A stretch of DNA of 64,000 nt from Symsagittifera roscoffensis (Eukaryota; Xenacoelomorpha; Acoela; Convolutidae), in contig NC_087064.1 in NCBI RefSeq assembly GCF_963678635.1, forward strand, positions 84,001,847 to 84,065,846, read 5' to 3'. Under the pieces are notes generated by a model. It was not told the origin of the DNA, ran no database searches, and worked only from the letters and a program-made list of their open reading frames with translations. A program made the position numbers and the translations under genes. This document shows positions 38,901 to 47,524 of the stretch, piece after piece; within the stretch, counting starts at the first letter, position 1, and the number at the start of each line of letters is the position of its first letter.

Positions 38901-39533
38901 ATGGATATTTTTGTCCGGGGAGTGGGGGTAGGACTTACCCACACTGAAAACTTGATAATAAAAAAATTGAGAATAGCAAGAGAAACGGGAAACTTAGAAG
39001 CAGAAACAGGTGAAGAACCTAAGAAACCTGACATAGGCAGGGTAGTTGAGTCATATTTTAATTTACCAAATGAATATTCGAGTAACATAGTACTAACAGA
39101 TAGTGATTTCATACTCACAAACAGAACATGTGCGGTAGCTATCACCGCAGACATGAGTTTTAGGACGGCGCTAGCGGCAGATTTTAAGAGGGAATATAAA
39201 AACGTGGAATTCCTTTGGAAGCAAAGACCAGGGATAGGGGGCGTAGCAGCCTTACCCCCGGCGGTGTCGCAGATACCGGGAAAGTACTTATGCTTCTTGG
39301 TAACGAGGGCGACAGAGAAGCAGCACGTGGACCCAGAAAATCTAGTCTTGTCTTTGACGAGGCTGAGGGACTTCCTTGTGGAAATGGACGTGAAGGAGCT
39401 TTCGCTTCCAGTGTACGATCCAAATAGAGGAAGACTGCATCCTCGGGAATTATACGCGCTTGTACACGTGATATTCTCTGATACGAACATACAAGTGTAT
39501 CTACATAAGAAATATTACTTAAGTATAGGCTGA
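29931..39533 (+). CDS. gag-pol: Gag-Pol polyprotein, element 2, with macro-like C-terminus
   Basis: One uninterrupted 3200-codon frame from an ATG at 29931. In order (residues): basic N-terminus; coiled coil about 310-410; Gag core about 598-762 (CIDTWIEVM, KFIDGVKNDELRTML); CCHC knuckles about 800 (CANCSSTDHHVSAC) and 852 (CFFCNLEGHFKSDC); protease LLDTGAVVSV about 1158; RT with TLDLGSAFWQ about 1577 and YVDD about 1644; RNase H with TDAS about 1796; integrase H2C2 about 2416-2455 and D-D-E about 2482, 2540 and 2576; GPY/F-like region about 2717; acidic linker; FVRGVGVGLTH about 2994; macro-like domain about 3055-3195. No frameshift or stop separates Gag and Pol, so cleavage by the protease would be needed to release products. 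It is the most intact coding region in the window. Confidence 0.95.
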   Translation: MSLDKSRIPKRGNSSRKFIPEKQRKTMTDPFVDWIKRTRSDKKGTVSGRMVETRSQKTSEERRELLEVEVNTDHTMNDNQGVNGLEGRGRRLASESTPVEQGHDFATSTGTLDREEMSELSDISTEVTATRRSPTDNTMMASGTGKQTTSSSFSERMKNTFGNIFPFSMGGGAGNDGESQEEEDEEEQGDFGSQVSLNSSIQESEAHVGRETGTMDKFGVVTTISKEANTPGQSKDFAIRTSSEPQPEESRTRGLGNALADPEIDNEKTSRQRVKARISTSTKLPGTDRVTPPLVTPLMDNGAALEEALNNIVGSLGEQNEQMSIRMSELERAVHIERESLREEINRNRQEVDRSEKRLKERTDEHMTRNLSRMTREAEQRELRLRADMEKLRVQQEQSLGSLDTKIDAMMERRTQAIMDRLDGLLSSKSGPKEGEPNSGGPSREPRVNFNEHQRRKTNGSTRGRGSSSGYATRGNTAWGPNSRASSTGNRQTSNERPTQSTHATRRSDSGNVGHTSPRRSHMGQAGNAHGDSDCRDVPHTEPSTRCEDTQAGHSRDATAMATAFEPLNRSLETFLTRLSRTNERSEKSRRVFKKPRCYKDESDGCIDTWIEVMKLHFEEEDLSERQECSALTSNLEGTALNCVMAKKRYQRDTAEKIFEILLNRFGSGVQGHQAMMRFEKRRQREDETIDKFLDDLEMLRRRSQPDESNRRMNLAVASKFIDGVKNDELRTMLATHYTPLSTNAPTPEELRLKSKEYLLLKPPSRSGYYKNNYGNFNNGPANQGNNWYKPRDDMDKRRSCANCSSTDHHVSACPAYKQGMKAIGFSLEDEDASELDHEDFMRGVIAKFGPRCFFCNLEGHFKSDCPQFWDAVADIKHPRHEEALSGVKASKARLLNEAEARRKDKPQELAAKKMQAVTGEACEPEPATAADDFKIDYKAAAKDALNRVQQELVTKEIEQKVKLELENEKLQEQLNTFEATEFEETKTPSSLDMKLKVISGRRFGMAPQGKKIQSIISVAGHQVIRNLSEPSEFTLMHLDTYADYLRQVEPRTESRAVRALLTTGGPRMKKLHGRYLEVYGPYQIMLNVDGISIYTRTYITTDDDQMGQIYLGEEELKVRRIGHDAMMEQDAVHIGYEADVTAHLLDTNGTKIGVTGLLDTGAVVSVMPIKTWERMGFTREDLIPTNLRLAAANRGAIYVAGRTPVTVLHMGGRNLWMSFLVVENLDDADQFILGRDFVRNFDVMIDLNNGLIRIRNPDRKYVKRPVNRIITDENKVPVFLDRKVKLQPGQAVVAIFRMRNLNSLSDSKQVCLVPNPNSQSSVILGRSFSVTRNGLCVSVLLNTLDTTVSIQRGKKLGYALPMRTDYEETQNLKKYSVKDCPYHANKDKILKRINELKSIRKLFSMKSETDDGLSSCSNFPERPSSYELDSDKPVLPEIEHLKGKIGEGDFEKLRDLLDRNAEVFSKHKADIGCCNFVEHEIELEEGAVPHREGARRMTPHKSEACRAEIEMLLEYDMIEPSKSPWACGVVMAKKKGGQLRFCCDFRYLNAVTIKDAYPIPRIDESLSKLGDAKFFTTLDLGSAFWQVPLRKKDREKTGFACELGLYQWKRMPFGLCNATATFQRLMAQALTGVTKKYGNLLMCYVDDVVIATPTLEDHIDRLDEVFGCMKRAGLKCKPSKCEILRDSIKYLGRMVDRHGVRPDPEAVEAVLTWKAPRTDTQLMSFLGFANYYREFIKGYADKVYPMQKLMRNKGKKFEWNDEAQVAFENIKRELCEAPVLGMPTEKGMYVLDTDASVVAISGILHQEQEWNGRTVLRPIAYGSKVLSDTEMKYGAPKAEMFAVVTFVEKYRAYLGSAPFKLRVDNRALSWLKTYSMDQSYIGRWIVRLDGYHMIIEHRMRDKHQNADSLSKKTEFYERLEQKQANQAEVKEGFSFLDKETYEALPLTRWLDKSGHPIPGHPELPVEKAAEIKILSKEDPVPLDLLLRSNLVQQELSRMNVNSLSLLDKTVQVTPQVMRMLGGLLEREVTRDDPEWTAAVASLTVSKKVKIMPSRQQHEENKRDCRTQVQQLVSSIPQEILTSTSYGRKEQGSSKRKKTVTFVDREKEGEEVEQNLLQDYLYGEKDEEKNQQSQDQHPGQVNLSGESEIDEKIPDEKQDLENKVLYGEFRWMRRKYGHDLEERAVSSTTPSTDDKSESSRMNTYSDRDSTSGSELSDLAIHTLLVETRARNLDREVYQDPDSDRYLIPSERVFDNAADDLETIAVSKRSISLLPQKEVVRTDLQPFQQETQPLAKIWCVKMEEDTHQPNELNSQMRVMKTYLKARYRLSDLLRAQRNDRMTSNLKRWIENGAPDKGDLEEDSYRILRQYFMQKEGRLYLNKDGIVACRRREEDKVLYKYNAIVLPQLYQTELLFRSHDQMGHQGIDKVYQRILKRFEWPGMKKACEKWVTACLSCQQVKDPRKLRFPLQSIESSEFNEVVQIDHQKICMTDSGYNQVLVMIDHFTKYAEAVPCITASAEETCDHLINTWIARHGCPMTFQSDNGTAFVGELTKELMRRSQVAQAHSTTYHPQTNGLVERQNRTLVSMLRVYCSRYMTDWDRYLPQVMGAYNSTQHSTTGVSPHMMLTGHEKSLPLTFFYPEYEGKKTSPQVYVRDVIRRQQELNDLCRRNTQQAQARQRKRFDKKAAGAKAYSVGDYVWVFQNVIPPKGTKKLLKKWRGPFMITEVHQEGRFYRLSTGRAAHYENIKPHNPSTEDWCIPADMEEGDYLMMDPACEVNEKGTREKNDGNEVVEEGTDTPLDLDPNEQIEADDETLPYAEEDWQDSEQTEVPKNMEPDLPFTMQTRQKDGTRLRKKYNPYGDDFVVDRIDLKKIVEEVVGLEEITVSQDIGIVDDHNDEWVDDWSKPEVEFDDEQQQSNEQDLTNLRVLEWLNEMTSDPEKTSVTIQDVDRESAKYIKTERDDPSWAAQEGQLLIPASNLDLIPGMRSTGTPMDIFVRGVGVGLTHTENLIIKKLRIARETGNLEAETGEEPKKPDIGRVVESYFNLPNEYSSNIVLTDSDFILTNRTCAVAITADMSFRTALAADFKREYKNVEFLWKQRPGIGGVAALPPAVSQIPGKYLCFLVTRATEKQHVDPENLVLSLTRLRDFLVEMDVKELSLPVYDPNRGRLHPRELYALVHVIFSDTNIQVYLHKKYYLSIG

Positions 39534-39944
39534 GTGATGAGCGAGAGGGTGTTAGGCCAAAGACCGAGTTACATGTAATATGTGATATGTGTGTCATGTT
39601 ATGTTATGTTATGTTATGTTATGTGTTAGGTTATTAAGATCATGGGTAAGTAGGGGTTAGTGACCATGAACAACTAAATGACGATCTTGGGAATAGATCC
39701 AAAGTTTGGACTGTCCAATCTTAGGTCGAATTCCAAAATTTTAGAAACCAATTGATTTTAATAAATTTTAGGATAAATATCTTTTTATCTGAACTGTCTT
39801 TAAGCAAATTTTAACGATGTATGTTAGGGTGAAATTGACAAGTGTGACATTTGTGATTTCTTTTCTAGATCCTGATTGATCATTTAATTGCTCACTTGAG
39901 TCAAAACTTGAAATCGAAATCAAATCAAACTTGGAAAGAACAGT
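39534..39944 (+). other. Element 2 pol-ORF2 spacer with ATGTT microsatellite
   Basis: About five ATGTT units lie at 39596-39620. Downstream A/T-rich sequence is homologous (inverted) to 59487-59638. No ORF. Confidence 0.75.
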
Positions 39945-41051
39945 ATGGACAATTTCAACCTGGATGAATTGATGGACCTGGCAGAGGCATATGTAGGACC
40001 GATGGTAGATGCGATCTATCGTCGGCTGATCGAACGAGACTTCGCTCTGGAGGACCCAGAGGTGGTCATGTTGCTGACCGCCCTGATTAACATCTTGGGG
40101 CACGACAACCGTGGGGACCGCCCCACGGAAGTCCTGTTGATGGCAGCATATGGAGAGAGAGGAGTACTGGACCGCCCGAACATGAGAGTGATGAGGTGGA
40201 GAAACGGGGCTCTCTCAGGGAGTGACTTGGCGAATGAGCCTGGGTTGGGAAGTTCTAGGACTTACCAACCAGGTGAGATGCCAATGCCCTCCAAGCCCAA
40301 ACCTGGGCTGACGAGAATGCATCAGGAGATGAACAGCGAGGCGACCTCGTCTGGTTCACCACTGAGAGTAGCTGTGCCACCAAAAGGGGCGAAAGTAACA
40401 CAGAAGGTTCAGACGAACCAAACCATACAAGATCTGGACGAGATGAACGATCAGTTGAGAAGTACGAAGAAGGAGTTAAACGATATGACGAAGACCATGC
40501 TGGCGATGGAGGAAGACCGGGACATGTGGAGAAAGTTGTTTGAAGACTGCAACAAAAAGCAGGGTCAAGAGATCGAACGCTTAAGGCAGGAATACAAAGA
40601 GCGATCGGAGCAGGTGGCGTTGACGACGTCCATTGAGAAAGCGATACCTGCAAGGGATATTCCTCGTGGGCAGTCCCCGATGGAGCTCTTGACACCTCGA
40701 GAAATGAGTCAAACAACGGAGACACGGCTTCCAGCAGAGACGAACCGAGTAACAATCCCGGATCCTAGTGACACCTTGGGTGATCCCGTCGTAGAACAGA
40801 CAGTGAGAAAACTGATAGAGACCGCTGGACGATTGGTCGCTAACAAGAATGCACCAGGTTCCGGGGTGACTGCACCCTATGGAACGATTGACGATACGGG
40901 CAGAGTACAACTCTCCCAGACAATAATCAGACAAGGGATAAGTGACGTGACGCCACTCAGGGGGAGTTCGAAGATCACAGAGAGGAAAGTAAGGAAGATG
41001 CCAGCGAAGAAAGTGTCTCGTGTAATGGACGTCCAGAATTGTGACGACTAA
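39945..41051 (+). CDS. Post-pol ORF2 protein, N-terminal part only, element 2
   Basis: Encodes 368 residues from an ATG at 39945. The first about 110 residues are mostly helical and share LxGSDLANEPG- and RxYQPGEMP-like stretches with element 3 and, more distantly, element 1 ORF2. Residues about 165-230 are a charged coiled coil (RDMWRKLFEDCNKKQGQEI). The end, VSRVMDVQ, is followed in element 3 by the SGNH domain, but here the sequence jumps to ORF3 at a GACGTCCAGAA microhomology (about 41026-41040). The protein is therefore a truncated ORF2 that has lost its enzymatic part. No membrane segment or signal peptide is seen. Confidence 0.85.
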   Translation: MDNFNLDELMDLAEAYVGPMVDAIYRRLIERDFALEDPEVVMLLTALINILGHDNRGDRPTEVLLMAAYGERGVLDRPNMRVMRWRNGALSGSDLANEPGLGSSRTYQPGEMPMPSKPKPGLTRMHQEMNSEATSSGSPLRVAVPPKGAKVTQKVQTNQTIQDLDEMNDQLRSTKKELNDMTKTMLAMEEDRDMWRKLFEDCNKKQGQEIERLRQEYKERSEQVALTTSIEKAIPARDIPRGQSPMELLTPREMSQTTETRLPAETNRVTIPDPSDTLGDPVVEQTVRKLIETAGRLVANKNAPGSGVTAPYGTIDDTGRVQLSQTIIRQGISDVTPLRGSSKITERKVRKMPAKKVSRVMDVQNCDD

Positions 41052-42889
41052 GAGCGTTAACAATCCACAGGCCAAATTGGGATTGGTCTTGGAAGAAGAG
41101 GTGACTGCACCTTCAGTACCAAAATCCGACAAGAGAGTGGAATTTGGGTTGGGATTCTCAGATGAATTACTGAGAACGAGCTTGATGGCAGTGTGGGAAT
41201 TGATGAAGCCATCGTGGTGTCCTAGTCCCAACGCTGACTCAATATTACGGGCGACACAGGACATACAGAGGGAACTGAATGCGGACTGTAACCTGCGTGA
41301 CCTCAACATCATATATAATGTGATGATAACAGCCTCTAAGAGCAACGGAGAAGATAGAGTGGAGTTGCCTGGCTGGGGACCAGAAGACTGGGTCAAACCT
41401 GGTAGCTGTCTGGCGGAAGTCTGTGGACTAGAGGGTCACGTTTGTGGAAGTCTAGACTGTGTGAAAACCCTGGAGAAACAACACAAGCAGTTGACGGTAT
41501 TGTTTGGAAATGTAGTGATGAAAGCAAGAACGGAAACGGAACTGATAGCAGATTGCCATGGAGGAACCGATGTGAATCTGGTGACAGCACTAGGATTCTA
41601 CAGCATGTTTGGTTCTTTAGAGTCACTATTGAATCTAGAACAGAAACATGAGATGGTCACAGCCATCAGCGTAGAAGTATTCCCAGGAGTTCTGCAGACT
41701 GAGCAGAAGTATATAGGAAAATGGAGGGAAGCAATCGAAACGGAGATGAACATCAGACACAGCGAAACTTATTGTAGACCATCAGGAGCACGATATTTGG
41801 TGGGTTCAATGTTGGCTCCAATGTGCAAGAGCAAGTATCCTGTACATTTCGTAGCTGTGGATGTGAAGAGTACAAGAACGATTGTGGATCAAGCCTTTTC
41901 AGTGCCGAAGTGCGTGAGGTTGGCAAGAATGTCTGAAAAGTCTTACGAGTTACTGTGTAAGATTTTCTCAGCAGTTCCAGAAAGAACCAAAGAGGAGTTG
42001 GAGTCAATACTAGGAAAGAAGTTCATGGGATATGTGAGCGGGAACTTCAGTGACTTTGAAAAACAGAAACAGAGAGGATCAACTGTCACAGATTACAATG
42101 CAGTAGATGAGAATGATGAGATCCACCGAGTGATGATGGAAGTGGAGCCATTGCTGGAAGCTTCGGGAAAACGGAATTGGAGGAGCATCATGTTGACACA
42201 TGACGAGTTTCCTTGCCACTGCTTGCTGCAGACCTGGTGGTATCCCAAGCGTAGTAATCTGGTGTTGATCTGGGACTCTGGAGAGCTGCTCTCCATGGGT
42301 TTACCAGATTCATCACAGCCCATAACAATAGTGATAGTGGGAGTTATGATGGCGATACGATGGCTGGAAGCTCATGTGAGAGAAAATAATAGACAGGAGG
42401 CACCGACGAGAGAACAACTGCAGAAATTAGATTGTCTAAAAGATTTAGATCTTTTTGAGACAATGTGCAAAGTTCTAAACATTCCGATGGAAGTGAAGAA
42501 GATATGGGCAAGAAAACGATTGATGCCATGGTTCAGAGCTAACATGACTGTATGGTTGTACGAGTATGCGAAAAAGCATTGGGGCAGGAGCTTTCAAGCG
42601 AGCTTTCGTGACCCATCGGAATGCAGTGACCACCGCTGTGAAAAGAATTTCCAAGACAGAGATGCTGAAAGAAGATTTGGAGAGAAACGTGACGTTGTGT
42701 CTCCACAACAGCTTCTGTAGAAACAGAGAATCAAACGTGGATCCCCTACCTTGCTGTAAACAGAGGGTGGAAGAACAGAAGTGTTGGAGGACGGCTTCCA
42801 ACAGCGTCAGGATAGTCAATGACGTGCTACAAGACACGGAAACCGAGAGTGCGGAGTCAGTGTCACAGGAGGAGGAAATGGAGTATTGA
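41041..42889 (+). pseudogene. Post-pol ORF3, element 2, frameshifted near its end
   Basis: The frame 41041-42720 encodes a homologue of the end of 52190-54151 (FSDELLRTSLM, PGWGPEDW) and then of element 1 ORF3 (AFSVPKCVRLARMS, PCHCLLQTWWYP.RSNLVLIWD). It has no ATG at its left edge because that edge is a deletion junction. Near 42580 about 44 nt are missing relative to 60508-60570, which shifts the frame. The original C-terminus continues in the frame 42566-42889 (GAGAFKRAFVTHRN to a stop at 42889). Function unknown. No recognised domain. Confidence 0.85.
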
Positions 42890-43710
42890 CGAATGGTCGA
42901 GAAAACAAGAGGCAACAAGAAAGAAAATTAGAAGAATTTAGGAGTTTTAGAACTTCTAAACGACAAAAAAAAGAAGAGAACAAAGGGATGATGAAGAAAC
43001 GTTAAAACTCAGAATTGTTTTATGTGTGTGAAAAACTCAAGTGAGAAACCAAGCAACCAAGTTGTAATTGAAAACTGAAACATTTAAGTTGAGTTTGGAA
43101 ATTGTTGCATTTATAAATTTGCATTTTGGTTTTAGTTGAAGTGGCTTTAGAGACACTCACTTATTATTTATTTAGAAAGGCTTGAGGGAAGAGTATATTT
43201 AAATATTCCAGCCTGCATGATTGTTTTTAATCACTTAGGAAGACTGACAACTTTGTGGTGACATGAAAAACTTGAGTAACTTCTTGAGGAGGGAGGTTGT
43301 TGCATTGTTCTTTCTAACCACAAAGTTTCTTAGTTTTAATACTCAGGACAATAGACAAGCAAGATTTCCGAAGGGAAGGAGCATAGTAGGATAATTTTAG
43401 CTTGTTGGTTGGCAGGACTGTCCTGCAAGCCAAGACCTTTTAAATCTAGGAGAAAAAGTTTCAATCGGGATATTGACACTGGAAGTCTGAAAATATGTTT
43501 TATCTTAGGTCATATCCTCAATGTGCAGATTAATGAAAGAATTTGAAGGCTATAGTGATGTAGTATGATGCCATTTGTATTCTGCAGTGAGTCGATGTGA
43601 CGTGGGTAAAAGTAATTTCGTGCATTTTGTAAATTCTGTTCGATGACACTGTAACTATTTAGAACATTGCGCGATTCAATGAGGACATTGACCGGACTGT
43701 CCGGGGAGTA
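42890..43710 (+). other. Element 2 3' UTR and polypurine tract
   Basis: About 800 bp without coding potential. It ends in GTCCGGGGAGTA immediately before the LTR at 43711, the same primer-like string as in elements 1 and 3. Confidence 0.75.
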
Positions 43711-44633
43711 TGTGACATTCGACCAGAATGGCCAAAATGCAGTCTCTGCAGAATTCAGGATTTTAACAGTGAGCCTTCCGGATTGGCGATTTAGAACGGA
43801 TAAGGACGTTATTTGAACGATTAGCCAAACGGTGAAGGCTAGAAGATTCTGGAATTCTAATTTTTAAAAATTCGAATTATGACGTCATATTTCTGAGAAA
43901 CGTCAGAGACGGCCATTTTAGCTAAAATAACAGAAAGAAAGAGAACAACTTTTATCTGCGATTACGAACAGTACGAAAATCGAGACTAAAAAAACAACAA
44001 CGAACTACCGAACAGCAGAGGACGTTCCGAGTTGCAACTATTGTGCTGTTACAATAGTTGCGAGGCCGTTGCGAACAACGGTGAGGGGTAAAAACCAGCC
44101 CTCCGAGTTAGCGTGAACCTGAGGTTAAGGAGCTTGATTCGCCGGATTCAAGAATCCGGAAGGGTCTCGGGACGTGGACTTTTATGAACTTATATTGAAT
44201 TTTAGCATCCGTCATGTCCTGACTTGAATTTAATTAAGATCTTAATTCGTTTTGACAAGAATGAGGAGCTAGAAGTAGAGGGGGAAAGGGTTGATCCATC
44301 TTCGATGGAGATGATGATTTTTATCTACTGAACAAAAACAATAGTAATATGATAAGTAGTAGCCCTGTTTTTAGGAGTGACCTCGTGGTCTGGGGATACT
44401 GAGACCCAGCCATGAGCTCACTAACTTTGCATGTAATTCAGTTAATTTGAGCGTTCTGGTCGAAGCCGGAGAACAGTAACGTTTTTGTCAGCCTGATGTA
44501 GGAAAGACCACCGAAAAGTACTGGCTTGGTAGAGACGGTGAAAAACATGCAAAGCTCTGTTTAGACGCTAGCCAGTCGTCTTAAGACTTAGTTTTGTTAT
44601 CCGTCGATATGTATCTTCCGGGCGAATGTTACA
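43711..44633 (+). repeat. Element 2 3' LTR (923 bp)
   Basis: Direct repeat of 25771-26693 with one mismatch, followed by the GGG duplication. Confidence 0.96.
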
Positions 44634-44942
44634 GGGTTTATTCGAGCGGAATGATAGGGATTCTAGAGGTAACGCATGTAAAGTAGTAGTACACAAAGCA
44701 AATCTAGAAATGCGAAAAAAAAATTCTTTACGATAAGAGCACCTCTCGACTGGAATAATCTGCCACAGGAAACAGTGCAAAGCAAGACCATCGACGAATT
44801 CAAGTGGAAACTGGACAAACATTGGAAAGCGATTGGAATTGACATGTAAGAATTCGAACGGAGATAGGAAAAAAAAACATTTAAAATGACCACAAGAGGC
44901 ACTGTCCAATGGTCATAAACCTGATTTGACTTGACTTGACTT
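44634..44942 (+). pseudogene. CR1-like LINE C-terminus and 3' tail
   Basis: Continues the LINE interrupted at 25770. With the insertion removed, the frame reads LFERNDRDSRGN and onward; after a slip in an A run at about 44710 it continues to FFTIRAPLDWNNLPQE, FKWKLDKHW and a stop at about 44849. The short 3' UTR ends in a TTGAC repeat (44922-44942), the type of short tandem tail found on CR1-group LINEs. Confidence 0.85.
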
Positions 44943-45384
44943 GGACTATTTTTCACCGTCTAGACCTAGCCTGTTAGTTTTCTGGTCTGTTTAGGGCTAA
45001 GTAAAAAAAGTTACCATTTTAAGGCCATCAGTCAAAAGACTTTTGTTCTGCTTTCGTTTACATGCAAAAATAACCACAGCTGGGTCTCGGATCCCCAGAC
45101 TACGTGATTACTAGTAAAAAGTAAAAACAATATTGTGGTAAAAAGATTTTCGAACAGAAAGTTCATCATCAGTTAAAACATAGCACCTGAAAAATAATGG
45201 TATTTACAAAAATTATAAAAATAGTTAAAAAGATTTAATCATAAAAAGTTAGAAGTACAGCAAGCTGTAACACAAGTTGTTACTCTCAATGGAGTGGTTT
45301 ACTTAGAACACGTAACTGAGGGGGCGGCTCCGGTACTCATCGCGTGTAATGATGGTCGGTCGTCTTCTCCGAGATTACTATTTT
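44943..45384 (-). repeat. Old diverged LTR remnant and spacer
   Basis: 44950-45150 can be matched in patches to the reverse complement of the element 2/3 LTR (TTTCACCGTCT, TTACATGCAAA, CTGGGTCTC...CCCCAGACTACG). Substitutions and indels are numerous, so it predates the other copies. 45150-45384 is A/T-rich with nothing I recognise. Confidence 0.5.
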
Positions 45385-45400
45385 TACGTGATTACTATTA
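45385..45400. repeat. 16-bp LINE target site, first of three copies
   Basis: TACGTGATTACTATTA occurs at 45385-45400, 47508-47523 and 48394-48409, flanking the LINE and its partial second copy. It is the target site duplication, later repeated. Confidence 0.88.
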
Positions 45401-47507
45401 ATCACTACACAACACAGGTCTCAACTAGCTCCTTGGGTGGGAAGTGATTCCTCCAAGCTTATCAAGAAATTAAATACACTCCAACCTAAAAATCTGCGAA
45501 AAACTAACCAATCGAACGAAGGCAAATCTGAAAATCTGCAAACTGAAAAACAATGTCCCTTCAAAATGACCAGCATCTCCACGAAATCATGCTGCTCGAG
45601 AATGGGAAATTTAGCGAATTACAACGATATCAGAAATCGATCACCAAGTCTCGCATAATCCCCTCAGAGATCTTCCTACATCAAAAAATAGCCAATACAG
45701 ACGCTCAAAAAGCTAAATTGTTTAACATATATTTTCAATCAGTTTTCACACGAAACGCCAACGTTGGGAAAGCAGAATGACAAGATAACGTTCTTCTGAA
45801 CAGTATCAATTTCACAATCGATGAAATAGAAGATGCCCTGAACGAGCTGCACGTAAATAATGCAAATGGACCAGACATGATCGGTAATACTCTTCTGAAA
45901 AACCTCTCAAAGTCACTACCAAAATCACTTCACTTACTGTTCAACTTGATTGCAAATAAAGCGATATTTCTAACAAAATGGAAGATCAGCGAAATTGCAC
46001 CTATTTTCAGAGACGGGAATAAACAAGACGTATCAAATTACAGACCGATCAGCCTGCTCTCAGCAGTGTCAAAATTGCTTGAGAAACTAATATTTGATAA
46101 ATTGGCCCCAATTGTCTACCCAACCCTAACCACAGACCAACACGGTTTTAGACCTAAGCGATCGACGATAACAAACCTAATATCGTATCTACACGAGATA
46201 TTTGGCTGCCTAGATTCGCCAAACTGCAACTACCTGAACACCTTCTACTTGGATTTTCAAAAGGCTTTTGACAAAGTCTCGCACGGAATCCTCATGGAGA
46301 AATTATCGACTTCTGGAATTGGCGGAAATTGTTTATCTCTGATACACAGCTACCTCTCGAACCGGAAGCAAACAGTGAGGCTGAATGACACAATTTCCGG
46401 AAAGCTGGAAGTCTTCAGCGGCGTTCCCCAGGGCTCTATACTCGGGCCGCTTCTCTTCCTAGTCTTCATAAATGATCTACCGTCCTGTGTCATGTTCGCA
46501 ACATTTGGTTATGCAGACGACTACAAAATTGTTGGAGACAACCCTTTAACTCTCAACATAGATGTTAGGAGACTTTGGAGGTGGTGCGAGGAAAACTGCA
46601 TGTCAATGAACCTGACAAAAAGTAAAGTCCTCTGTATCAAAGGATCAGCTACGATTGCACTCCCCAGTTACAGCTTCGAAACCACTGAAGTAATGAAAGA
46701 TCTGGGCATCCTGATAACCGACACGCTCTCTTGAACGCAACACGCAAAAAGAGGACTGAAAAAGCCTTAAGCGCTCTCTTCGTACTCAAAAGGAATCTCT
46801 CAAAGGCGAATTTCCCGACCAGAAAAAATGCATATATCTGTTACGTTGTGCCAATTCTGTGCTACGGTTCAGCTATCTGGAAACCATCACAAGGTGACTT
46901 AGGAATCGTAGAAAGTGTGCAGCGGAAAGCGATCTCGTGGATTTTCATGACAAGCAATAGCCATATCTCCTATAAAGACAAACTCGTGAAACTTAACATC
47001 GTTCCTTTGTCTCTATACCAAGAGCTTCATGTTGGACTGCTGTTTGCAAAAATACTAGCTGGAAAAGTTGACATCGACTGGAGAAGCCATGTAAGCATCA
47101 GTGACGTTGGAAACCGAAGAGCTCAAATGACCCGAAATTTCGTCTGCAAACAAATGCGTCTGAAGAAGTGCGCGTCGGATTTCTGGTTTCGGGCATGTCG
47201 TCTTGCTAATCTGTACAACGAATACTTCAACTTTGACATATTGTTTGACCCAGAATGCAAACACAGACTTCTAGGAATGTACACAAAGTTTTTCAAATCA
47301 GACACTACAAAGAATCAGACACATGCACTTGGCGCATTTTATGCGAATACAACAACTGTAGAGACCTGAAGAAACTTACACTTATAACTGAAAACTAAAC
47401 TTTGAGCAATGCAATGACTGGGTTTTATGCGAACCCTTGGATTATATTCCTAAATCTTTTGTTATTATTAGTATGATTATTATTATTATTAATATTACTA
47501 CTTTTTC
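45401..47507 (+). pseudogene. Jockey/CR1-type LINE, 5'-truncated, frameshifted
   Basis: 45437-45780 encodes the pre-RT region in two frames. 45877-46732 encodes RT with DVSNYRPISLLSAVSKLLEK, HGFRPKRST, LDFQKAFDKVSH, GVPQGSILGP and FGYADDYK. A missing base near 46732 ends the frame, and 46731-47369 carries the C-terminal part (VVPILCYGSAIW, VQRKAISWI). The element ends in a TTA-rich tail (47459-47500), followed by the 16-bp target site. No endonuclease domain is present, so it is 5'-truncated. Confidence 0.88.
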
Positions 47508-47524
47508 TACGTGATTACTATTAA

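Larger units (their letters stand above)
25771..44633 (+). mobile_element. Element 2: complete 18.9-kb Ty3/Gypsy-type LTR retrotransposon
   Basis: Flanked by 923-bp LTRs (25771-26693, 43711-44633) with 922 identical positions. Order: 5' LTR, primer binding site, partial LTR duplication with a second primer site, leader with 14-nt motif array, a single gag-pol ORF of 3200 codons, ORF2, ORF3, 3' UTR, purine tract and 3' LTR. gag-pol is fully open. The post-pol region lacks about 5.9 kb relative to element 3 and ORF3 has a 44-nt frameshifting deletion. With the missing part the element would be near 25 kb. It is closely related to element 1 in pol but has unrelated LTR interiors, so the two are different subfamilies. 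Confidence 0.96.
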
